Assembly: GCF_000317065.1 (NCBI RefSeq)
Contig: NC_019701.1
Span: 1,054,001-1,118,000, forward strand
Direction of reading: 5' to 3'
Source of the DNA: Pseudanabaena sp. PCC 7367
GTDB lineage: Bacteria > Cyanobacteriota > Cyanobacteriia > Pseudanabaenales > Pseudanabaenaceae
DNA: 64,000 nt
The notes under the pieces are model-generated. The model was not told the DNA's origin, made no database searches, and worked only from the letters and a program-made list of their open reading frames with translations. Each line of letters opens with the position of its first letter. Within the stretch, counting starts at the first letter, position 1. Both the position numbers and the translations under genes were made by a program. Below are positions 26,789-34,533 of the stretch, piece after piece.

Positions 26789-28189
26789 ATGCCCAAAGAG
26801 CGCCTGAGTTTTTGGCAACTCTGGAATATGAGTTTTGGTTTTCTGGGAATCCAGTTTGGCTGGGGTTTGCAGATGGCCAACGTTAGCTCCATTTTTGAGT
26901 ACCTAGGAGCAGATGCCGACGAAATACCGATCCTCTGGTTAGCAGCACCGCTGACGGGGTTACTAGTACAGCCAATCATTGGCAAGATGAGTGATAATAC
27001 CTGGGGGCCGCTGGGCAGACGCAGACCATATTTTCTGGTGGGGGCAATCCTGGCTTCGATCGCCCTGGTGCTAATGCCGCGATCGTCAACTTTGTGGATG
27101 GCAGCCGGATTATTGTGGATTCTTGATACCTCCGCCAATGTCAGTATGGAGCCATTTCGGGCTTTTGTGGGCGATCTTCTCCCCCAAGAGCAACGTACCA
27201 AGGGGTTTGCAATGCAGAGCCTGCTAATTGGCCTAGGCACGGTTACGGCGGCCGCATTTCCCTGGTTTTTGAATAATATTGTTGGCATTTCCGGTGAAAC
27301 CTCGGCCAGCCATGCGATCCCCGCCACGATCGAAATTTCTTTCTATGTCGGTGCGGCGATGTTTTTGGGTACGGTGCTGTGGACAGTATTTACCACCAAA
27401 GAATACCCGCCGGAAGACATGGAGGCGTTTGAACAACAAAAACAAGAGCAGAGCGGTATTGGCGGTACTTTGCAGGAAATATATCAAGCGCTGCGGGAAA
27501 TGCCAGTCCGAATGAGGCGTTTGGCCTGGGTGCAGGTATTTACCTGGCTGGGGTTATATTGCTTCTTTTTATACTTTCCGCCCGCCGTGGCACGGAATAT
27601 TTTTGGCGCCACAAGCCAAACCTCGCCCCTCTACAGCGATGGGATCGAGTGGGCTGGGATTTGCATCGCGGTATATAACACAGTTTGCTTGATTTTCTCC
27701 CTGCTCCTGCCAGTGCTGGTCAAAGAGACTAATCGCAAAATTGCCCACATTATCTGCTTATTGTGTGGTGCAGTGGGTTTAATTTCGCTGATTTTTATTC
27801 ACGATCGCTACCTCCTACTTGTGCCCATGGTGGGAATTGGGATCGCCTGGTCGAGTATTCTGGCCTTGCCCTATGCGATGCTGGTGGGTGCGTTGCCGGA
27901 CGATCGCGGTGGCCTGTATATGGGTATTTTTAACTTTTTTATTGTGTTGCCGGAAGTATTTGTATCGCTGGGCTTGGGCTGGGTGATGCATAATTTCTTA
28001 GGTAACAATCGCCTCTATGCAGTAGTTCTGGGCGGCTTGTTTTTGATTGTGGCGGCGATCGCGGCGTTGCGGCTGGAAGTGGTGCCTTTTGCTGGCAATG
28101 ATCCCCTACAGCCTGGCATGATTGGTGCAGAGCAATTTACGGATGGGGATGCTGATGGCATAGAACAGGAACCCCAGTCGATCGCTTAA
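26789..28189 (+). CDS. MFS permease of the GPH/SLC45-like sugar carrier type
   Basis: 466 residues with about 12 membrane helices. The N-terminal half carries FGWGLQMANVSSIFEYLGA, PLTGLLVQPIIGKMSDNTW and GRRRPYFLVGAILA, the loop 2-3 signature of sucrose/maltose-type carriers (SLC45 and plant SUT relatives). A conserved Asp/Asn helix, LLWILDTSANVSMEPFRAFVGDLLP, follows. Known relatives move sucrose, maltose or similar disaccharides with protons. Sitting between gpsA and glpK, it is a good candidate for uptake, recapture or release of glucosylglycerol or sucrose. The Ggt ABC transporter that normally retrieves GG is not in the window. GGAGGTG lies directly before ATG 26789. Substrate assignment is inference. 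Confidence 0.85.
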   Translation: MPKERLSFWQLWNMSFGFLGIQFGWGLQMANVSSIFEYLGADADEIPILWLAAPLTGLLVQPIIGKMSDNTWGPLGRRRPYFLVGAILASIALVLMPRSSTLWMAAGLLWILDTSANVSMEPFRAFVGDLLPQEQRTKGFAMQSLLIGLGTVTAAAFPWFLNNIVGISGETSASHAIPATIEISFYVGAAMFLGTVLWTVFTTKEYPPEDMEAFEQQKQEQSGIGGTLQEIYQALREMPVRMRRLAWVQVFTWLGLYCFFLYFPPAVARNIFGATSQTSPLYSDGIEWAGICIAVYNTVCLIFSLLLPVLVKETNRKIAHIICLLCGAVGLISLIFIHDRYLLLVPMVGIGIAWSSILALPYAMLVGALPDDRGGLYMGIFNFFIVLPEVFVSLGLGWVMHNFLGNNRLYAVVLGGLFLIVAAIAALRLEVVPFAGNDPLQPGMIGAEQFTDGDADGIEQEPQSIA

Positions 28190-28576
28190 GTTGCCCTTAC
28201 ACCTAAACCTCTATACCTAAGTATTACATTTGCATTACAGAATATAAAGATAATTTGCTTAAGTTTTAGTTGCCAGAATATTTAAAGATAGATTAATTAA
28301 ACTAGACCAGAGCAATAGAATTACTCGAAACTTCTCCTGTTGGCGATCGAGTGGGTTTGATCTGACTAAGCCTGGGTGATCATGTCAAACTTGATTTGGG
28401 ATATTTTAAGAATAGATTTTAAAATTATTTGAAATATCAAACCCAGGTAAATAACCTTAATAAAAAGCTCACAACCAATGTTCCTTAAGGATTGCCCATG
28501 TAGGTAGCGATTATACTTTGGTATAAGTTTCGTTGTTTAAATAAATAAGAACTGAAGATTAGAGATTTAATTTACT
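28190..28576. other. Intergenic region upstream of glpK, 387 bp
   Basis: AT-rich. It includes the dyad TTATAC-TTTG-GTATAA (28511-28526) about 50 bp before glpK. A separate glpK promoter is likely; no gene or RNA was recognised. Confidence 0.5.
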
Positions 28577-30088
28577 ATGACCGATCATAAATATGTATTA
28601 GCGCTTGACCTTGGTACTACGGGCAATCGCGCCATTTTGTTTGACAAAAACGGTAATGTGTTTGCTCAGGAATATAAGGAATTAACTCAACATTATCCAC
28701 AGCCCGGTTGGTTGGAGCATGACCCGATCGAGATCTGGCAAGGTGTGCTGCGTTGTATGCAAAGGGTGGTTAAAAATAATGGTGTTAACGCTGAGGAAAT
28801 CGCCGCGATCGGCCTGACCGTGCAGCGCGAAACCTGCTTACTGTGGGATAAAAATACTGGCGAGCCCCTGCATAATGCAATTGTCTGGCAAGATCGACGC
28901 ACCGCGCCCATGTGTAAAGAACTGGCAGCGGCGGGACATGCTGCTGATATCCGCGATCGCACTGGTCTGGTCTTAGACGCTTATTTTTCGGCTACCAAAC
29001 TGGCCTGGTTATTAAACTGGGTAAAAGAGCATAAACCGGAGGTCGATTTAGAGCAGGTGCAGGCAGGAACCGTTGATACCTGGGTGTTGTGGAATCTAAC
29101 CAAAGGAGTACATGCCACCGATCATAGTAATGCTAGCCGCACCATGCTGATGAATCTGGGAACAGAACAGTGGGATTATAGTTTGCTGGAGCTGTTTAAT
29201 ATTCCGCCTCGAATCATGCCTAAAATCCAGCCCAGTATGAGCTTGTTTGGCCAGATTGATGCGGAGTTTTTAGGTGCAGCGATCCCGGTTATGGCAATCT
29301 TTGGCGATCAACAGGCTTCACTGTTTGCCCACGGTGGCGATCAACCTGGCATGTTGAAATGCACCTATGGCACTGGCTGCTTTTTGATCTCGCAAATGGG
29401 GCATGAAATTGGTGGTAAATCCAGCCCTGAATTGCTGGCAACGGTGGCCTGGAGCCAGTCACAACCCGATGGCAGCATGAAAGTTAATTATGCAGTGGAA
29501 GGGGCAATGTTCACTACTGGTGCATGTATTCAATGGCTGCGGGATGGAATTCAGTTAATTAAATCTGCACCTGAGACCGAGGCAATGTGTAATCAGGTGG
29601 AAAGTACCAATGGGGTCTATTTTGTGCCCGCATTAAGTGGCCTTGGTGCGCCCCATTGGGATATGAATGCCCGTGGTGCTTTTTTGGGGATCACTGGCGG
29701 CGTAAAGCGAGAACACATGGTCAGGTCGGTGTTGGAGTCGATCGCCTACCAGGTGAAAGAGGTGGTTAACTCCATGAATAAAAACTCCAGTAGCCCAGTT
29801 TCCTATTTAAAAGTAGATGGTGGCGCAAGCCAGAATAATTTCTTGATGCAGTTCCAGGCTGATGCGCTGGGGATTCCGGTGGAGCGTCCGGTGATTCTGG
29901 ATGCCACGGCTCAGGGGGCGGCGTTTGGCGCTGGCTTAGCGGCTGGCTTTTGGGATAGCTACGCGGAGCTGATCAAGGCTAGAAAAGTCGATCGGGTGTT
30001 TGAACCGGGTGCAGGCCAAACCTATGTAGAGGCCAACTTCCCCACCTGGCAAAAGGCGGTGGCACGGGCTAAGAATTGGATTGAATAA
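28577..30088 (+). CDS. glpK: Glycerol kinase
   Basis: 503 residues, FGGY family, normal length. It phosphorylates glycerol with ATP. Signatures: ALDLGTTGNRAILFD at the start (phosphate-binding loop), HYPQPGWLEHDPIEIW, NAIVWQDRRTAPMC (glycerol-binding Trp-Gln-Asp-Arg), GDQQASLFAHGGDQPGMLKCTYGTG and VDGGASQNNFLMQFQAD. Glycerol released from GG by GghA is its expected substrate in this setting; its product feeds GlpD or GgpS. A rho-independent terminator follows about 65 bp after the stop, marking the end of the GG cluster. Confidence 0.95.
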   Translation: MTDHKYVLALDLGTTGNRAILFDKNGNVFAQEYKELTQHYPQPGWLEHDPIEIWQGVLRCMQRVVKNNGVNAEEIAAIGLTVQRETCLLWDKNTGEPLHNAIVWQDRRTAPMCKELAAAGHAADIRDRTGLVLDAYFSATKLAWLLNWVKEHKPEVDLEQVQAGTVDTWVLWNLTKGVHATDHSNASRTMLMNLGTEQWDYSLLELFNIPPRIMPKIQPSMSLFGQIDAEFLGAAIPVMAIFGDQQASLFAHGGDQPGMLKCTYGTGCFLISQMGHEIGGKSSPELLATVAWSQSQPDGSMKVNYAVEGAMFTTGACIQWLRDGIQLIKSAPETEAMCNQVESTNGVYFVPALSGLGAPHWDMNARGAFLGITGGVKREHMVRSVLESIAYQVKEVVNSMNKNSSSPVSYLKVDGGASQNNFLMQFQADALGIPVERPVILDATAQGAAFGAGLAAGFWDSYAELIKARKVDRVFEPGAGQTYVEANFPTWQKAVARAKNWIE

Positions 30089-30546
30089 GCATAGAGACTG
30101 CCGTTCATCAATTCATTCAATATCAATGTCAATAAAATTCATCAATAACAACAAACCCCCTGACCGGTAAAAAGTTGGGGGTTTTTATTGATTGATATCT
30201 TGACGACTTGACGATTAACGCAGCATAAATACATCAATACATAAGTTTGAGCAATAACAAAACGATCGCTAGATCAGCAACATGGGCTTGAAGCGATCGC
30301 CAGTAACAACAAGTTGCGGATTGCAAAGGTACGCTTAACTCAAGGTACGCGAATAGGATGTAGAGCTTAAATCAAGATTTTTGCAGAAGAAATAATATTT
30401 CTGTGCTTAATAAATATCTGAATAAATAAATAAATCTAGTCTAATAAAAGCCTAGTAAAGTTACTTAAAAAATCTTCTCTTAATGCCCCCTTAATGCCAA
30501 ACCCCCGTTCAAAACTTTTTGTTAATTCAATTAATTATTAACTCAA
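30089..30546. other. Intergenic region, 458 bp
   Basis: Contains the glpK terminator and then AT-rich DNA up to the convergent DUF1830 gene. No further gene was recognised. Confidence 0.55.
30153..30186 (+). terminator. Rho-independent terminator after glpK
   Basis: AAACCCCC (30153-30160) pairs with GGGGGTTT (30177-30184) around a 16-nt loop. The T-run is GTTTTTATT. It lies 65 bp after the glpK stop. Confidence 0.8.
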
Positions 30547-30864
30547 TTAACCGACTGAGGGGAGCAATACCTGGCGATCGGCAAGCTTTTCAACTTTCCT
30601 ATCTGTGTTTAGAAATCTATTAACTGGCTGAAAAGTTTTTGCTAGCTCCAAGCAGGAAAGCGTATCCACCCTTAACGTGCTGGTTAAATCAGCATTGTAG
30701 ATTTCCAGGAAGGCATCAGCATGAGCGGTAAAATCTACAGTTTGGCCAGGGTAAACTGTTTTTTCAAAATATGAAGATGCAGGTGAAGAGATGCGAACTA
30801 TCTGTAAACTTTTGTGTACGTTGGTATAGCTGCAATCTAACGTTTCATGACATTTGTTAACCAT
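30547..30864 (-). CDS. DUF1830 family protein
   Basis: 105 residues. The block LDCSYTNVHKSLQIVRISSPASSYFEKTVYPGQTVDFTAHADAFLEIYN is the pattern of DUF1830, a small cyanobacterial family of unknown function (C-Y-N near the start, then E-K/R-V-x-x-PGQ). No signal peptide or membrane helix. It converges with glpK across the terminator region and appears to be a single-gene unit. Confidence 0.78.
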   Translation of the reverse strand: MVNKCHETLDCSYTNVHKSLQIVRISSPASSYFEKTVYPGQTVDFTAHADAFLEIYNADLTSTLRVDTLSCLELAKTFQPVNRFLNTDRKVEKLADRQVLLPSVG

Positions 30865-31105
30865 AATTTAATGATCCCGGTGGTGTGTGAAAGCTCGGTA
30901 ACGGCGTGATCCCAGTGTATATATAGGGCGGGGATCGCTCCGTTACGTAGGGCACATATTTATGTTTTCTTTATAATTTATCAGCCCTATTATAGAGTTG
31001 CATTTATATTGAAACAATTATGAAATGATTATCCGTTTGCTTAGTAATATGTAGCTTTAAACTAGCTTCAGCTAATTGATCCCCGTTTGGATTTGATGTA
31101 TTCAT

Positions 31106-31789
31106 CTATCTCCGCCTGGCAGTGGGGCTTGCTGGGGTTTGGCGATTGATTAAATACTTAGTTAAGTCGATAAATGCATCTCGACGTAGATAGGGGTATT
31201 CACTCACCCATACGTTAACTTGAGGCAAAAATATATCGGTGGTGGTCTTAGCGATCCGATTGAAGCTGGGATCATTTGCAAATAGGAGCATACAGGCCAT
31301 TTGCTTACGCTTGATCCGTTTATATTCCCGCCGCATTGGTACTCTAACGGTGGTGGTAAAGCCAGAGCGATCGCCCACCTCAAGATTCAAAAATGTTTCG
31401 GTATTGTGGACAATTTCCAAACGCCCCCGATCGCTAAAACTCTCCTGCTGTGAGAGCACCTCTTCGGAAACATAAATATCTAAGACCCGCGCCTGCCAAA
31501 AGCCACAGAAGCTATATTTTCTGAGTTTGGAGTTGCGAATACCAGCAATCGCCACTGGAGCCATCATCCAATACAACCCACCCAAGCCAGCGCAGATAAA
31601 CATGATCGGCCCCCAATTGGTGTCAGGGGTGCGGCTATAGAGCAGTGAAAAAACAATCAGCAGCGCAACAGAAATCAATACCCGTCGAAAGGCATCCTGA
31701 CTTGATCCCCAGTAATACTGATATTGATCCGAAGTAGGCATAGATGGGATCAGTTCATTGAATTTTTGGGGTTTCAGGGGGGTAATCAT
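31106..31789 (-). CDS. Conserved cyanobacterial membrane protein
   Basis: 227 residues with two adjacent membrane helices at about 33-51 (RVLISVALLIVFSLLYS) and 58-83. A cytoplasmic or periplasmic beta-rich region of 140 residues follows (ARVLDIYVSEEVLSQQE, LEVGDRSGFTTTVRVPM). The start LKPQKFNELIPSMPTSDQYQYYWG matches a family often labelled phosphate ABC transporter permease in cyanobacterial genomes. The sequence has only two helices and no permease motif, so I do not adopt that name. It stands alone, with no ribosome site obvious at ATG 31789. Function unknown. Confidence 0.72.
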   Translation of the reverse strand: MITPLKPQKFNELIPSMPTSDQYQYYWGSSQDAFRRVLISVALLIVFSLLYSRTPDTNWGPIMFICAGLGGLYWMMAPVAIAGIRNSKLRKYSFCGFWQARVLDIYVSEEVLSQQESFSDRGRLEIVHNTETFLNLEVGDRSGFTTTVRVPMRREYKRIKRKQMACMLLFANDPSFNRIAKTTTDIFLPQVNVWVSEYPYLRRDAFIDLTKYLINRQTPASPTARRR

Positions 31790-32263
31790 GATTTTGCTAC
31801 TGGGTCGAAGAAGTCGGTAATAGCCAATTGATGCGATAAATGAACCAAATATATTGGCCGTGCTTGGGGCTGGCGTTGATAGCTCTAGCTAATTTCAGGC
31901 TTGTATTAATTATGGCCGATCCTTTAACTAGCTATTTATTACTCATATGGATTAAAGTCTACTGTGACGCGATCGGTGTGCCAAGTGCTGCTAGGTTGAA
32001 TTTTGACGTGGGAGTTTTACGATCAGGGATAAACACTAACCATAAATAGCTGATTAACCAGAACGGCATAAAACGGCATAAATTTAAAGGTGAGGGATTA
32101 TTGACAAGCCAAATTGTCTAATCGATCGCTCCTAGAGTCAGATCCAGCGCGATTTTTGTGATTGACTACTAACTGTTATCTATATAAATAAAAGGTAGAC
32201 AGATTTGTTAGGGTAGAAACAAGAGACGGTGAAACCCACAATCGATCCATCCATAGGGGAAAC
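31790..32263. other. Intergenic region, 474 bp
   Basis: Divergent gap. A 69-codon open frame (31840-32049) with a hydrophobic middle was considered but has no ribosome site or recognisable homology. The promoters of the flanking divergent genes should lie here. Confidence 0.5.
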
Positions 32264-32476
32264 ATGGAAGCAAGTGATTTTATTAGCTATTTATGCACCA
32301 TCTCGAAGCTAGATCCTGACAAGTTCAAGGTCAAATTTGTCGAGCAGCATACGGTGCGGGTCGATTGTGTTAACTATCAGGCTGCCCAATATGCCTGGAA
32401 ATATCGCCGTTTGCTTTCGCCAGCGCAGATCCAGGTCTATGTAAATAATCAGTTATTTGCAGAAAAGCTCAACTAA
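32264..32476 (+). CDS. Small hypothetical protein, 70 residues
   Basis: A compact, charged, non-membrane protein (MEASDFISYLCTISKLD and VRVDCVNYQAAQYAWKYRRLL). ATG 32264 is preceded by GGGGAAAC, an acceptable ribosome site, and the codon use (including HIP1-free but typical usage) looks coding. The family is not recognised. The length and balanced composition resemble small conserved cyanobacterial proteins. It is flanked by the membrane-protein gene (divergent) and the TPR gene (convergent). Confidence 0.55.
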   Translation: MEASDFISYLCTISKLDPDKFKVKFVEQHTVRVDCVNYQAAQYAWKYRRLLSPAQIQVYVNNQLFAEKLN

Positions 32477-32600
32477 GCTCGATTACTTTCGTTAGGGCTC
32501 ATCTTTGATTAAACTAATTGCATTGCACTAATTGCATTGAATTGGCCTTAATCTGGAAGTCCAGGGCGACAACCTCTAGATTGATTCTATGGTTCTTGGT

Positions 32601-33539
32601 TTATTGTTCACCATTGGTGGTCTCTGGCGACGTGGATTCAGACGCAGATTCAGACGCAGATTCAGTAGACTCGCTACTATCATTACTCTCAGCACTCTCA
32701 GTATTGTTCTCAGTGCCTTCAGTAATCGAACTAGGCGCGGACGCTAGCTGATTAATCCGATCCTTAAGCTGGGCTGGGGCTTTGGCGGCAGCATCAGCAA
32801 ACAAAGTTTGAGCCTCATTCTCGTTGCCAAGCGATCGCTGGATCTGGGCTCGACCAACCAAGGGTCTAAAGTCTTGATCATCGATCGTGTCGATTTTGTC
32901 GTAGCTAGTTAGAGCTTCTTCGTAGCGCCCCTGGGTGCGATATAGTTCGCCTAAGATCCACAACACCGTAGCCGTATCAACTGTGCCTGGCTCGATCTTA
33001 TTGGCGGTTTCCGCCGTAGTCAGGGTATCCTTGAGCACACCGATCGCAGCTTCAGGGCGTTCGTCCTCTAGCTCCAATTCAACCAGATTACTGAGGGCTT
33101 CCACATTACCCGGTTTTGTGGTTAATATAGTACGATATTCATTAACCGCCGCATCCCGCTTGTCTATTTGCATGTAGGTTCGAGCCAAGATTAAGCGATA
33201 GCCAGGTTCATCGGGGTTAATTTCGGCCAGGGTTTGCAATGGGCCGATCGCACCTTCAAAATCCCCAAGTTGCGATCGTAGCTCCACCAAGCCTCGCAGG
33301 GCAGTCTGGTTCTTGGGCTCACGCTCCAGGACGGCCTCATAACCTTCAATTTGCTTTCTGGTTGTTTCCTCGCGGGTAGTAGCTTCAGGACTATTTTGGT
33401 TGGCCTGGTCATGACTAGGCGTAAAAATTGCACCAATCATGGGAGCCAAAGAGATGCCAAGGAAAGACATGGTAACGATAATTAATACACCATTGATAAT
33501 CCATCGTTTAGCTGAACGTTTTTGTGTCACGGTAACCAC
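32601..33539 (-). CDS. Membrane-anchored TPR protein
   Basis: 312 residues. One membrane helix at about 14-37 (IINGVLIIVTMSFLGISLAPMIGAIF) anchors the protein. Five or so TPR units follow from about 65 to 265 (YEAVLEREPKNQTALRGLVELRSQLGDFEGAI is split over the first). A Ser/Glu/Thr-rich acidic tail of about 45 residues closes it, encoded by short 12-bp repeats around 32636-32670. TPRs mediate protein contacts; several anchored TPR proteins assist photosystem assembly, but nothing specific points to that here. The start is GTG 33539; a second GTG at 33530 with GGTGG just before it is an alternative. Confidence 0.82.
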   Translation of the reverse strand: MVTVTQKRSAKRWIINGVLIIVTMSFLGISLAPMIGAIFTPSHDQANQNSPEATTREETTRKQIEGYEAVLEREPKNQTALRGLVELRSQLGDFEGAIGPLQTLAEINPDEPGYRLILARTYMQIDKRDAAVNEYRTILTTKPGNVEALSNLVELELEDERPEAAIGVLKDTLTTAETANKIEPGTVDTATVLWILGELYRTQGRYEEALTSYDKIDTIDDQDFRPLVGRAQIQRSLGNENEAQTLFADAAAKAPAQLKDRINQLASAPSSITEGTENNTESAESNDSSESTESASESASESTSPETTNGEQ

Positions 33540-34533
33540 CCAAATTTACTACTAATGAAACTAGGCCAATAAATTGTTGATAAGAATAAAAATATTAAAA
33601 ACTAAGTTTATGCTGCTTAACTTTAATAATTACTTTTCTAATGTTTTAGATGTTTTTAACGCTATAGGTACGATTTTTATTACGGGATCGACCTGATTTG
33701 AGATTCATAACCTAGGCCACACATAACCTGGGCCACAAAGTTTAAAGGTTTTAAGCAAGTATGCGATCGCCTGCATGATACAACCAATCTCTCGAATTAG
33801 CTCAATTCAATGTCCAAAATTGAATCATATAGATAAACATTATAGACATTTGGTAATAATGCCCATTTTGGCTCAGGGCGAGTCAGCTTTGATTTGATTT
33901 ATTTGATTTAATTTGCCCAGATTGCTGGTTGACCAGGCTGATTTGCCCAGATTGCTGGTTGACCAGGCTGATTTGGTTAGCTAGAGTCAACAGCCCGATC
34001 GCTCTAATTAAGCGAATGGAACTAAACATCTAATCAAATCGATCCAGATAGTCAATATCAATAGTTAGAGCCAAATATATGTTAACCAATTAAAACTAAT
34101 TAAGACTATGCCTGGTAATTGACCAACCTGAATACGAGGAATTATGGCCGAGCACAGGTGCCTAACCGACTGGATCGTCACTGATCACAATTTTCATGGT
34201 TAACTATTAGCTCTTTGTGCTTGTCCAAAATCACTAATTGCAACTGATGAGATTGATTAGACTGAATTTAATTATTGGCGATCGGCAATGAGATCTATCC
34301 CCAAAGTGGGCTCTACCTATGCTTGCTACTATGTCCACAGGCGCGTTCCAAAAATTATCGCTTGACCTAAATTTTTTATAACCGGGGTTACCAAATTGGG
34401 CAAATCTAAATTAACCCTTGACTTAGCAATGGTTGAGCCGCTAGTTTAGCAGCTTTGTAAGCAACGATTGAAAATCCAAAATTTTCCATAATTTCGATAA
34501 TTTAGAAATAAGGCAACCGGGAGCAACACCCCT
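33540..34533. other. Intergenic region upstream of the gyrase-type gene, 994 bp
   Basis: Long AT-rich gap between divergent genes. It contains a 16-bp imperfect tandem duplication (33706-33737, CATAACCTRGGCCACA) and a perfect 30-bp tandem duplication (33911-33970). No gene or RNA was recognised; regulatory DNA for one or both neighbours is likely. Confidence 0.6.
33911..33970. repeat. Perfect 30-bp tandem duplication with internal dyads
   Basis: Bases 33911-33940 are repeated exactly at 33941-33970. Each unit contains the inverted repeat CTGGT-TG-ACCAG (33925-33936 and 33955-33966), so two identical dyads sit 30 bp apart, close to three helical turns. Confidence 0.9.

Noticed and set aside
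31106-31789. Phosphate ABC transporter permease
   Set aside because: The protein has only two membrane helices and none of the permease loop motifs; the label appears to be a propagated name.
31840-32049. 69-codon open frame as a small membrane protein
   Set aside because: No ribosome site, no recognisable homology, and it lies in the divergent promoter gap.
33911-33970. Two identical 30-bp repeats as a CRISPR array
   Set aside because: The copies abut with no spacer between them, there are only two, and no cas gene is present.
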